Below are positions 53,012-61,957 of a stretch of DNA of 64,000 nucleotides, piece by piece; the first letter of the stretch is position 1; each line of letters begins with the position of its first letter. Source of the DNA: JBCDHN01 sp965224535 (GTDB lineage Bacteria > Verrucomicrobiota > Verrucomicrobiia > Verrucomicrobiales > DEV007). The position numbers were made by a program, and so were the translations under genes. The stretch is from positions 1 to 64,000 of the forward strand of contig CBDCZR010000007.1 of assembly GCA_965224535.1 (NCBI GenBank). The letters are read 5' to 3'. A model generated the notes under the pieces. That model made no database searches and had not been told where the DNA came from. It was given only the letters and a program-made list of their open reading frames with translations.

Positions 53012-53275
53012 CCGGCAATTTTTCGGAGAGGCCTGGCTGGGAAGGTTTAACCAATTTGGCGCCGTTCGCGGCTTTTGGGGAAAAAGTTAGGAAAACGGCA
53101 CAAATTCGGCCCCGTGCGCCGTCTAAGTTGTTGGTGAAGTTGTTAGCGGCCCTACCACGGGGAAAAATCTTGACAAATGCTGAATTTTTCCTCGATTAAG
53201 CTGTGAAGAAAATGTGGATGGGGTTGTCTAACGAATCGACATCAAATCCTCCCTAACACACACAAAAAGACAGCC
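53012..53275. other. Divergent intergenic region
   Basis: A 264-bp gap between the minus-strand cytochrome operon and the plus-strand gene at 53276. It holds four CTAAC/GTTAG words and the sigma-70-like promoter listed separately. No gene or RNA structure recognised. Confidence 0.55.
53170..53199 (+). promoter_or_regulatory. Sigma-70-like promoter
   Basis: Consensus -35 TTGACA at 53170-53175 and a -10-like GATTAA at 53194-53199 with 18-bp spacing. It points toward the gene at 53276, leaving a leader of roughly 70 nt. The -10 is a weak match. Confidence 0.5.
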
Positions 53276-53602
53276 ATGATCTCATTACCCTCAGAGCTTG
53301 ATTTAACGGCTCAGGAAGCTGCGCAGGAAGCCCAGCAAGCACGCGAGCGCGTCGACGAACGCGGTGAAATTCTCCTCGGTTACCTCAACCAGATTCGCGC
53401 CGCGAACGACCTGGGTGAAAACAGCCTGGTCACCACCTGCATGACGCATGAAATGTCCTGGCTGGCCTCAGAACTGCGCCAGCGCGGGTTTCAGGTGGAA
53501 ACGGAGCTGCACATGATGCACGGCCAGCTTTCCATCCAATGGCCGGAAACTTTGGGCCAGGGCAGCGAAAATTCGCCCGTCAGCAACGTTGTGGCCGCCT
53601 AA
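53276..53602 (+). CDS. Hypothetical small protein
   Basis: A 108-residue soluble protein without recognised family. The N-terminal 40 residues are alanine/glutamate-rich and helical (LTAQEAAQEAQQARERVDERGEILLGY). The rest includes LVTTCMTHEMSWLASELRQRG and QVETELHMMHGQLSIQWPE. A near-consensus promoter lies upstream and the start is clear, with CTAAC 18 nt before the ATG. It converges with the DsbD gene, three bases between stops. Confidence 0.6.
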   Translation: MISLPSELDLTAQEAAQEAQQARERVDERGEILLGYLNQIRAANDLGENSLVTTCMTHEMSWLASELRQRGFQVETELHMMHGQLSIQWPETLGQGSENSPVSNVVAA

Positions 53603-53605
53603 AAT

Positions 53606-55855
53606 TTAGTTGGATGCGACGGCTTCGTCGGATTCACCTTCCCCTTCGTTGGCGCGCTCCAGCAGCTTGACGACCTGTTTGGGCGTGATTACCGCGTCGA
53701 GCCACAAAATCGGCCCATCCGGCGGGATAACCATGTAGTAGGGGATGGAGGGATGCTCGAAGGCGATCAAAAATCCCTTCACCATCTCGTCCGGCCTGCT
53801 GAGGTCCGCCAGCATCGGCACGACATCCAGTTCTTCCAGCTTTTGGCGAACGCGCTCTGAATTCACGAAGACACCTGTCTCGTTGGTTTTGCACTGCAGT
53901 CACCAATCCGCAGTAAAGTCGATAAACACGGTGCGTTTCTTCTGGCGGTGACGCACAACCTCCACCGGGCTGAAGGGTTCCCAGACGATGCCAAATTTCT
54001 TCACCTTGCCGTCCACGATCTCGGATTTATGGGCCAAAAGCGATTCGGCCTCCTTGCTGTTGGCGTATCCAACGCGGGTGAGGTAGAGGAAGGCCGCCAG
54101 GAAGAGCAACGCCGCAATTCTGCCGATCCATTGCGTTTTGATGGGCTTGAACGGGACCGCGTAGCGCCCGTAAATCCAGACGCCCATGGCCAAAATGACC
54201 AGGGCGTGGAGGAAGTAGGTCAGGGCGTTGTTACCGGCCAGTCGAGCGTAGACGCTGGTCAGCCAAACGACGGTGGCAAACATGGGGAAGGCCATGAATT
54301 GCTTGAACGTCTCCATCCACGGGCCGGGTTTCGGCAGTTTTTGGATCAAGGCGGGGATGAAGCTGAGCAGGACGTAGGGAAACGCGAGGCCCAGGCCCAA
54401 TAACGTGAAAATGAGCAGCGTTATGTAGGCCGGCGAGCTAAGCGCCAGGGTCAGAGGCCAGGCCATGAATGGGCCAGTACAAGGGGTGGCGATGACGACG
54501 GCGAGCACGCCGGAGAAAAACGAGCCGGCGTAGCCCTCTCTTTGCTGCAACTCCTGCCCCGCGCCGGTCAGCGCCATGCCGAATTCGAAAACTCCGGCCA
54601 AATTAAGCCCGAAAACGAAGAGAATGACGACCATGGCCACCACGAACACGGGATTTTGCAGTTGAAAGCCCCAAAGCACCTGATCGCCGGCCATTTTGAT
54701 GCCGATAATCACGAACGCCAAAATCCAGAGCGAAACCAGCACGCCCAGACCAAACACCAACCCGTGGCGGCGCACGCTGGCGGTGTCTTCCCCAGCTTGC
54801 TGCACGAATCCCATGATTTTGATGCCAAGAACCGGGAACACACAGGGCATGAGGTTGAGGATGACGCCCCCGAAAAACGCGGAAATCAGCACCAACGGCA
54901 GTGGGAACGATTTTTTGCCCACCGTGCCCCAACTCAGCATGGTTTCCGTGGCCTGCTTTTGCGCTTCCAGGCCGGCTACGGGCTGGGTTTCGGGCTCCGG
55001 CTCGTTGGCTTGCGTTTTGGGCGCGGATTCACCGGATTCACCGGTCCCGGAGACAAAAATCGCCTGGCCGCCTCCCAATTTCACCAATGCTTCGAACCGC
55101 TCGGGCAGCGATTCCACGTCCTCGGCCAACGGGAGGCGAAAAATCGCCCGGCCGCCGGAAACTTCCACGTTTTGCGGCTCACCAGGGGTGACGATTCCGG
55201 ATTCAGCCGGCAACAGTTCCAAATCCTTCGCCTCGAACGATTGACCGGGAAGCTCAAGCGTCGCCACCAACTCGCCGCCCTCGATCGCCGCGGCCAAATT
55301 CGCGTTTTCCGGCAAAAGCGGCATTTTTTTGCGCGCGGCGTCGATATCCGCCGCGTGAGGGGAAGGCGCGACGGTCACGCCAACCGGCAACTGGAGGTTC
55401 AGCTCCTGATTTTGCGGAAGCCCGCAGGTTCGTTCGTTGCAACTCAGCCAACCGACGGTCACCTTGACGCCCACCGCGTCATCCGCGCCAAGATCCCCCG
55501 GCGCGGTCACCGGAATGAGGAACCACGCCTCTTTTTCGTAGCCATAACCCAACTGGCCGGCGGTTTCGAATTGCTTGGGCGTTTGATAGAGCACCGGCCC
55601 AGCCTCGAACCCCTCCGGAAGCTCCACGTCCACCGAAGTTGGGAGTCCACTCGCCCCGGAGTTGAGCCAATAAATGTGCCAGCGGTTCTCGATGGTGAAT
55701 TTGACCGCCACCGTAAACTTTCCCCCTGGTTGAACGGCCGAAACATCCACCAAGAGCTCCGGTTGCGAGGGATCCGGCCCCTGAACAGCGCCAAACTGCG
55801 CGAAAAGCGGCGCGGCAATGAGCCAAAGCCCGATGACGACTGACGGAGGGTTCAT
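53606..55855 (-). CDS. dsbD: DsbD-type thiol:disulfide reductase, candidate selenoprotein (Sec652)
   Basis: A 749-residue protein if the TGA at 53900-53902 is read through. Signal peptide to about residue 20. An ScsB/DsbD-like immunoglobulin-type domain (WHIYWLNSGASGLPT, WLSCNERTCGLP) reaches about residue 190. The central electron-carrying membrane domain has paired cysteines in NLMPCVFPVLGIK and IATPCTGPFMAWP. The C-terminal thioredoxin domain reads VFIDFTADW-(UGA)-LQCKTNETGVFVNSE. Family members have WCxxCK here, so the TGA falls on the first redox cysteine, giving U-x-x-C. The frame stays open past the TGA for 98 codons of good thioredoxin-domain sequence. It passes electrons from cytoplasmic thioredoxin to extracytoplasmic thiols, including apocytochrome c. 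A nonsense mutation or read error is the alternative. Confidence 0.82.
53865..53883 (-). promoter_or_regulatory. Candidate bacterial SECIS hairpin
   Basis: On the transcript ACGAGACAGGUGUCUUCGU folds as a 7-bp stem with one bulged U and the apical loop AGGU. It begins 16 nt after the UGA. The loop resembles the AGGU in the apical loop of the E. coli fdhF SECIS, and the loop lies within the distance range known for bacterial SECIS elements. In fdhF the bulged U is on the 5' arm, here on the 3' arm, so the fit is not perfect. Confidence 0.5.
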
Positions 55856-55898
55856 GGGGAGATTTTGCGGTGGAAATTAGGAACGACGACCCTGCGGC

Positions 55899-56282
55899 TC
55901 AAAAGCTGCTGGTTTCATCATCGTCGGTTCCCAGCTTGCCATCCTTACCAAGGCTAACCACCGAAATTTTTCCATCGGCGCCCTTGGTGAACTCCAGCGG
56001 ATTCTTGTAGGAGTCGATGAACTGCCCGCTACGCGCTGCAAAATTGATCAACATCGCGTTGGAAATGCCCGCATCCTCGGCAGTCAAAGCCGCAGCCCAA
56101 GCTTCGTTGCTGGTTTCCACCTGCGCGTCGGGATGTTTTTGCTGGTATTCAGCAACGGCGGTCTCAATTTGTGCAACCATGGGGCTGTTGCCGACCTTTT
56201 GCTGAAAAATATAGCCAACAACGCCGCAAACGACGATGAGGACGGCGATGACGACTGCTGCGATGATGCAACCCTTCTTCAT
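55899..56282 (-). CDS. Membrane-anchored pseudopilin-like small protein
   Basis: A 127-residue protein with one N-terminal membrane helix (IIAAVVIAVLIVVCGVVGYIF) and a C-terminal YKNPLEFTKGADGKISVVSLGKDGKLGTDDDE, which resembles the calcium-binding end of type II secretion major pseudopilins (GspG). It lacks the prepilin peptidase cleavage motif, so it is probably not assembled into a pilus. It lies 43 bp upstream of dsbD on the same strand; functional link unknown. Confidence 0.6.
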   Translation of the reverse strand: MKKGCIIAAVVIAVLIVVCGVVGYIFQQKVGNSPMVAQIETAVAEYQQKHPDAQVETSNEAWAAALTAEDAGISNAMLINFAARSGQFIDSYKNPLEFTKGADGKISVVSLGKDGKLGTDDDETSSF

Positions 56283-56403
56283 GCCCCGATGAAAAGGGAC
56301 AACCTGCCCCTAACGCAAGCGAAATTTCGGGAAATAGGGTGATTCGGGTCTGAAACGGAAAGCCTCGCTTGCGCCTTGTTCGGATGCAGCCTTACCGATT
56401 GCA

Positions 56404-59016
56404 ATGGCAATTTCAAACCGTGCGATTCTCGGATTCTTCGCGATAGCGGTAATCTGTTCGATCAATATCCGCGCCCACGCAAAAGCACCGCCAAACGTCC
56501 TTTTCATCGCCATCGACGATTTGAACGACTGGATTGGCTGTCTGGGTGGGCATCCGCAGACCATCACCCCGAATCTGGATCGCCTGGCCGCCAGCGGAAT
56601 GCTTTTCACCAACGCGCATTGCCCCGGCGCGGCGTGCAATCCTTCGCGAACGGCGGTCATGACGGGGATTTCGCCGCATCGCTCCGGGCTCTACCGCAAC
56701 GAGCAGAAAATGCGCGAAATTTTGCCGGATGCGACGCTGTTGCCGCAGTTTTTTCGCGATCACGGTTACCATGCCAGCGGTTCGGGCAAGCTGCTGCACT
56801 ACTTCATCGATGCGCGCTCCTGGGACGCGTATTTTCCGGCCAAGGAGACGGAAAATCCGTTTCCGCGCACGTTGTATCCTGACAAGCGGCCGGTGAGTTT
56901 GCCGCGTGCGGGGCCGTGGCAGTATGTGGAGACGGATTGGGCGGCGCTGGAGGCTACGGACGAAGAGTACGGCGGCGATTTTCTGGTCGCCAAGTGGGTG
57001 GGCGAGCAATTGAGCCGAACCCACGAAAAGCCGTTTTTCCTGGCTTGCGGCATCTATCGGCCGCACGAGCCGTGGTTTGTGCCGGCGAAGTATTTCGAGC
57101 CGTTTCCGCTGGAGGAGATTCAGCTTCCGCCGGGCTATCGCGAGGACGATTTGGCGGATTTGCCGCCGGCGGGGAAAAAACGCGGCCCCAACCGGTATTT
57201 CGCCCACATCCGCAAGCACGGCCAGTGGAAGCAGGGAATTCAGGGTTACCTGGCGTCGATCCACTTCGCCGACGCCATGTTAGGCCGCGTGCTGGATGCG
57301 CTGGAAAACGGGCCGAACCGCGACGACACCATCGTGGCGCTGTGGAGCGACCACGGCTGGCATCTGGGCGAAAAGCAGCACTGGCAGAAATTCACCGCGT
57401 GGCGGGCTTGTTCGCGCGTGCCGCTGATGGTTCGCGTGCCTGCGGGAGGAGCCGCGCCGGGGCTGGCGGATGGAACGAAGCCGGGTAGCGTGTGCGATCG
57501 GCCGGTCAACTTGCTCAGCCTTTTCCCGACGTTGGCGGAGTTGGCCGGTTTGCCGCAAAAACCTGGCTGCGACGGCCCGAGCCTGGTCCCGCTGTTGCGC
57601 GATCGCCAACGCCGCTTGGGAGCACGTTTCGCTAACTCATCTGGCTCAGCCGGGCGGTTTTGGGCTCAGCGCGCAGGATTGGCGCTACATCCGCTACGCC
57701 AACGGCGACGAGGAGTTGTACGACATCGCCAACGATCCTCACGAATGGACAAATCTCGCGCAAAACCCGGAAAACGCGTCGAAATTGGCCGAGCTTCGTG
57801 GTTTGGCGCCAAAACCTGACGATTTCGCGCCAATCCCGCCCGCCAACGCGCGGAAACCGGTCAATTTGACGTGGGTGGCCGGCAAATCCGGAAAAACCTG
57901 CCCGCCATCGGTCGCTGGCGGCGCGAAATCTCCGCTAACCATTCGAAATAACCGCACCACGCCGGTAACCGTCCATTGGCTCGATTTTTCCGGCCAGCGA
58001 GCCCAGGAATACCGCGTCGACGGCGGCAGCGTGTTGCGCATCCAATCCTTTGCCGGCCATTCGTTCGCCGTTTCCGATTCCGCGGGAAAAGCGCTCGGCC
58101 ACTTCATCGCCAAAGCCCGGCCGGGCATTGCCGACATTCCCGCGATTCGCGTCCCCGTTCCCCGCGCGGACTTGCCACCCGCGTTGCGGCCCATTACCGC
58201 TCCGCCGCCGGAACTGGGCCTGGATCCGTTCTACAAAAAGTGCCTCAACGTCGATGGCTACCTCATCCTCGCCTCCGACCAAGCCCGTCTGATTACGCCT
58301 TGCGCGAAGCCGCCTACCTCGTCAGCCTCATGACCGCGAAACGGCCGGATATTTTGCGCGCGTTGGCCGATTCCGGCGCCCGGCTGGTGGTAATGGCGCA
58401 CGATGAGTTCACCACCGACGTGCCGGAGCACGCCGGCATCCACGCTGAAGGGCGACAAGTCCGCAGATTGGTGGGATCGGCGCGCCCGCGGCCTGGGCGG
58501 CTCTGAAACCGATCCGATCGCCAGCTGCGCGGAGGAGAATCTGCTCTGCTTTGAGGGCGATCCCTACGCCGCGGAAAACATCCTGATCCACGAATTTGCC
58601 CACGCCCTGCACCTGCGCGGGATGAACCGGCTGGACGGCTGAATTTGATGCCCGCCTCAAGGCCACGTGGCAGCGCGCGATGGACGCCGGGCTTTGGGCC
58701 GGCAAGTACCCCAGCGTCAATCACCACGAATATTTCGCCGAAGGCGTCCAGAGTTGGTTCGACAACAATCGCGAGGACGATCACGACCACAACCACGTCG
58801 ATACTCGCGCCGAGTTAAAGGCCTACGATCCCGGTCTGGCTGCGATTTGCGAGGAGGTGTTCGGCGAAACGGAGCTGGTTTACGTGCGGCCGCCGGAGCG
58901 AGCCGACCAAGCGCACCTGGAAGGCTACAATTACGACGATGCGCCGGATTTTTCGTTGGCCGGATCACCTGAAAATCCTGGATACGCGCCGCAAACCCGA
59001 CGCTGGCTCGAATTGA
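56404..59016 (+). pseudogene. Sulfatase - VHL-beta - gluzincin peptidase fusion, five frameshifts
   Basis: About 869 residues once five single-base shifts are corrected (near 57604, 58282, 58446, 58638, 58952). Residues about 1-460: signal peptide and iduronate-2-sulfatase-type domain (PPNVLFIAIDDLNDW, catalytic CNPSRTAVMTG, WSDHGWHLGEK, ELYDIANDPHEWTNLA). Next a VHL-beta-like domain (IRNNRTTPVTVHWLDFSG, FAGHSFAVSD). Then a metallopeptidase-like part with the zinc motif HEFAHALH and a third-ligand candidate in NHHEYFAEGVQSWFDNN. The corrected frame ends SWPDHLKILDTRRKPDAGSN and a TGA at 59014-59016. Four of five shifts are one-base insertions. As written it is broken; as a gene it would be a secreted multi-domain hydrolase. 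Confidence 0.75.
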
Positions 59017-59017
59017 G

Positions 59018-59812
59018 CTACAATTCCCGCGCCGGGAGCCATTCCAGGGCGATCGGCGCGACTTCGAAGGCAATTTCGAGCTTGGCTTGGGCTTTAGCGT
59101 TTGTCAGGACCTCCCAGCGATCGGAACTGGCGGCGACCACGCGCGGTTTCCACGCCGATTCGTCGCGGCGCACGGTAACGACTTGAACTCGGCCGCGGCG
59201 ATTCACCGAGAGGGCGTTCGGCGCGAATCGCAGGAAATCGCCGGCTTCCTGGACCGAATGAAAGGGGCTGCCGTGGGCGAGTTTGGCGTGGTGACCGTAG
59301 TGAATGGTCGCATGGCCGTTTGCGCCGGCCGCTTTCACCTCCAGGCGCGTCGCCAGGGGATTTTCGGCGATTTCGATGTCCCCGCCGCGGTGATGATGGA
59401 CGCCAAACCCGCTCAGCAGGTTGCTTGCGCCGGTCAGGATGGGCGAATCGCCGTCACAACAGTCGCAACGTTGGAAATGGAGCCCCTCAACCGAGGCTCC
59501 GGCCTTGTTTTGATGGCGCACGTGGAGTCGATAAGCAGCGAAACGGGCGGTGATTCCCAGGTTTTTGGGCAAACCGCGCGGACGCAAGCCGGCGATCTCG
59601 AAAATGGCGACGTTCCAGAAGCCGAAACCGCCGAAACTGACAGGTTTGAGTTGCGGCGGCAACTGGCGCGCGACAAGATCGAGCGGGCTGCGATAAATCA
59701 GAGACCAGTAGCGGGTGAGTTCCCCGGTTAGGTGAATCGGACTGGAAACGGGCCGGGGCCAGGGAGTGAAAATTTGCGCCCGGTGGAGGGAATTGCGAGC
59801 GGGGGCGTTCAT
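59018..59812 (-). CDS. DUF2071 family protein
   Basis: A 264-residue protein of the DUF2071 (YqjF-like) family, a fold related to acetoacetate decarboxylase, function unknown. Family marks are YWSLIYRSPLDLVARQLPPQL near the N-terminus and the long strand FGFWNVAIFEIAGLRPRGLPKNLGI. The central part contains an unusual cysteine pair (RCDCCDG). The ATG at 59812 was chosen; the frame continues upstream without typical sequence. Convergent with the sulfatase fusion, with stops one base apart. Confidence 0.75.
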   Translation of the reverse strand: MNAPARNSLHRAQIFTPWPRPVSSPIHLTGELTRYWSLIYRSPLDLVARQLPPQLKPVSFGGFGFWNVAIFEIAGLRPRGLPKNLGITARFAAYRLHVRHQNKAGASVEGLHFQRCDCCDGDSPILTGASNLLSGFGVHHHRGGDIEIAENPLATRLEVKAAGANGHATIHYGHHAKLAHGSPFHSVQEAGDFLRFAPNALSVNRRGRVQVVTVRRDESAWKPRVVAASSDRWEVLTNAKAQAKLEIAFEVAPIALEWLPAREL

Positions 59813-59968
59813 GGGGCGCTTTTGGGTTGTTTGGAAGTTTCGGGAAATTCTGAAAATAGGATACAAACAAAAATTTGGCCCTGCTAGCGTTTTTTTGCTC
59901 CTTTTTTCCACGCACGCCAAGATCAGGTTTGCGTCGATGCCCTTCCGCGATTCTGGTGGCTGCCGGCA

Positions 59969-60496
59969 ATGGCTAAGCTTATCTCAACCGAAGTAATCTC
60001 CTCCCTGGTTCATCCCATCCGGCATCACAAGGTGATTTTGGACCGGGATTTGGCGGAACTCTATGGTGTCGAGACGCGAACGCTCAAACAGGCGGTTCGG
60101 CGAAACATCGAGCGGTTTCCGGAGGATTTCATGCTCGAGCTGACGCTGGAAGAGGCTGAAGAGATTGCGCGTTCAAGATCACAATCTGTGATCTTGAAGC
60201 GGGGCCAGAACGTAAAATACCCGCCCATGGCCTTCACCGAACAAGGCATCGCCATGCTTTCCAGCGTTCTTCGAAGCCCCCGTGCCGCTGAGGTCAATAT
60301 CGCCATCATGCGCACGTTCGTGCAGTTGCGCCGATTGATGGACTCAAACCGGGAGTTAGCACGCAACATTGAGGCGCTTGAGAAGAAGTACGACGAGCAA
60401 TTCACGATGGTCTTCAAGGCCATCAAGCAACTCGTTCAAGCCGACGCCGACCAAAAGAAAAAGCCCAAGCGGCAAATCGGTTTCCAACAAAAATAG
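59969..60496 (+). CDS. ORF6N domain protein
   Basis: A 175-residue protein of the ORF6N/KilA-N-related group, DNA-binding proteins first seen in phages and common as single genes in Bacteroidota and Verrucomicrobiota. The domain opens HKVILDRDLAELYGVETRTLKQAVRRNIERFPEDFMLELT and continues with PPMAFTEQGIAMLSSVLRSPRAAEVNIAIMRTFVQLRRL, followed by a coiled tail. A 27-bp perfect palindrome lies inside the coding sequence at 60172-60198. No phage genes are nearby, so this is probably a domesticated copy. Confidence 0.88.
   Translation: MAKLISTEVISSLVHPIRHHKVILDRDLAELYGVETRTLKQAVRRNIERFPEDFMLELTLEEAEEIARSRSQSVILKRGQNVKYPPMAFTEQGIAMLSSVLRSPRAAEVNIAIMRTFVQLRRLMDSNRELARNIEALEKKYDEQFTMVFKAIKQLVQADADQKKKPKRQIGFQQK
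60172..60198. repeat. 27-bp palindrome inside the ORF6N gene
   Basis: TTCAAGATCACA - ATC - TGTGATCTTGAA, perfect 12-bp arms, encoding the SRSQSVILKR segment in frame. It could form a hairpin in the mRNA or be a binding site for the encoded protein. Confidence 0.75.
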
Positions 60497-60513
60497 GCCC
60501 TGCCCTCCTGCCA

Positions 60514-61278
60514 ATGGAAACCTGGCAATACGTCCTCCTCGCCGCGCTTGGCCTCGTAGCCGGGATTCTCAACGTGTTGGCCGGCGGCGGCTCGTTGTTG
60601 ACCTTGCCGGCCATGGTTTTGATGGGAATCGAAGGCCCGGTCGCCAACGGGACCAATCGCGTGGCGATTTTGGCGCAAAACATCGTCGCCGTGACCGGAT
60701 TTCGCGCCAAAGGCTTCTCCGAGCCGCGTTTGAGCCTCACGTTGGCGTTGGCGACGCTACCGGGCGCGATTGCCGGCGCCATGTTAGGCACGGTGACGCG
60801 GGGACTCGTCTTCAACCGCGTTTTGGCCTTCGTGATGATCGGCGTGATGATCGTGATGGCGCTTCCAAAACGAAAAACGACGAGAGAACCAAGCACTAAG
60901 CACAACGAACAAAGCACCAAGCACAGAAAACGAATGCTGGGCCACCTCTGCATGGTTGGCGTCGGTTTTTACGGCGGATTCATCCAGGCCGGCGTCGGTT
61001 TTCTCTTCATGGCCGCGATGCACGGGGTCATGGGGCTGGACCTCGTGCGCGTGAACATGCACAAGGTCTTCGTCATCGGCGTTTTCACCCTCGCCGCGCT
61101 CATCGTCTTTGCCGTCAACGGCCAGGTTTTGTGGCTCATGGGCGCCATTTTGGCGATCGGCAACTCCATCGGCGGCTGGATCGGCTCCCACCTAACCGTC
61201 ACCAAAGGCGAGGGATTCGTGAAAATCGTCCTCTACCTGGCGCTGAGCGCGATGGCGGTGAAATTGTTGTGGGGATAG
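60514..61278 (+). CDS. TauE/SafE-family membrane transporter
   Basis: A 254-residue membrane protein of the TauE/SafE (sulfite/organosulfur exporter) family. The first half has GLVAGILNVLAGGGSLLTLPAMV and NRVAILAQN, the second GGFIQAGVGFLFMAAMHGVMGLDLVRVNMHK, the usual two-fold repeat. The loop between halves holds a lysine/threonine-rich insert coded by an A-rich repeat. The gene starts 17 bp after the ORF6N gene. Sulfite or sulfonate export would suit an organism with several sulfatases, but this is inference. Confidence 0.85.
   Translation: METWQYVLLAALGLVAGILNVLAGGGSLLTLPAMVLMGIEGPVANGTNRVAILAQNIVAVTGFRAKGFSEPRLSLTLALATLPGAIAGAMLGTVTRGLVFNRVLAFVMIGVMIVMALPKRKTTREPSTKHNEQSTKHRKRMLGHLCMVGVGFYGGFIQAGVGFLFMAAMHGVMGLDLVRVNMHKVFVIGVFTLAALIVFAVNGQVLWLMGAILAIGNSIGGWIGSHLTVTKGEGFVKIVLYLALSAMAVKLLWG
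60884..60933 (+). repeat. A-rich intragenic repeat, copy 2
   Basis: Words AAGCAC and CAAAGCAC recur four times in 50 bp; it encodes a hydrophilic loop in the TauE-like protein. Related in sequence to 41327-41368 in the sulfatase tail (both contain GAACC, then GCAC repeats and GAACAAAGCAC). Confidence 0.5.
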
Positions 61279-61290
61279 CTGCGTTGGCAG

Positions 61291-61608
61291 CTAAATTATG
61301 TCGATTGGATAGCTGGTAACCCAGATGTCGATCTGCTGAAATTTCTCCTTCAACTTCTCCTTGTACTCCGCGAAAAATTGCTGATTTTGGTCGGTATCAG
61401 CCACGTCCGCGAAGATCCGAACCAGCTCGTCGCGATACTCTTCGCCTTCGTGTTCCCAGATTCCGCGAATCAGCTGAGTTTCGCTCGAAATTGCGTGGAA
61501 CTGCTTGCGAAGCTCGAGCAGAACATCTCCGATCAGTTCATCGGGAACCTGCGTGCCGTCGTTAAACAGCGTGGGCAGCAAGATCTCGTATCGGCGTGAC
61601 TTGCTCAT
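61291..61608 (-). CDS. Conserved hypothetical protein (downstream gene of a pair)
   Basis: A 105-residue soluble protein beginning SKSRRYEILLPTLFNDGTQVPDELI. It is rich in charged residues and has the phrases RGIWEHEGEEYRDELVRIF and EKFQQIDIWVTSYPIDII. From memory, similar proteins are spread in several phyla without known function. Its start (ATG at 61608) lies inside the coding sequence of the 72-residue gene at 61562, a 47-nt overlap that points to translational coupling. The pairing of two small overlapping genes resembles toxin-antitoxin layout, but neither has a recognised toxin or antitoxin motif. Confidence 0.6.
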   Translation of the reverse strand: MSKSRRYEILLPTLFNDGTQVPDELIGDVLLELRKQFHAISSETQLIRGIWEHEGEEYRDELVRIFADVADTDQNQQFFAEYKEKLKEKFQQIDIWVTSYPIDII

Positions 61609-61780
61609 AGGTGGCCTGGCCAATTACGGTGAAGGTGATGCCTCGGTTGGCAAGAAGCGGCAGGGCTCGGGAAGGGACCATCGTTTCTCCATCGTCCCGA
61701 GTTTTGAACGACGCACGGCCGGCAAGAAAACCAAGCGCCTTGCGCTCCGTGTCTTCGTCAGGAAAGCGGATGATCACCAT
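61562..61780 (-). CDS. Conserved small hypothetical protein (upstream gene of a pair)
   Basis: A 72-residue protein (MVIIRFPDEDTERKALGFLAG...GITFTVIGQATYEQV). No family recognised. It overlaps the following gene by 47 nt in another frame, which supports that both are real and co-regulated. Confidence 0.5.
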   Translation of the reverse strand: MVIIRFPDEDTERKALGFLAGRASFKTRDDGETMVPSRALPLLANRGITFTVIGQATYEQVTPIRDLAAHAV

Positions 61781-61957
61781 GAAAAGATGCTATCGCACGA
61801 ATGCCGTTGGCTCAAACGCTTTTGCAGCCTGTCCAGCCTGTCCAATTTTCCCGGCTCAACCGGGAAGAACCGGAAAGCCCCTGGACACGGCGGCTTTTCC
61901 ACCTAACGTCGGGCCGATTTCGACCCATTTTAACCCACCTACCCGAAACCAAGCAAA

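Noticed and set aside
53900..53902. TGA taken as the true end of DsbD with a separate small downstream gene
   Set aside because: The downstream frame is exactly continuous, has no own ribosome site at the right place, and completes the thioredoxin domain. A simple nonsense mutation cannot be excluded.
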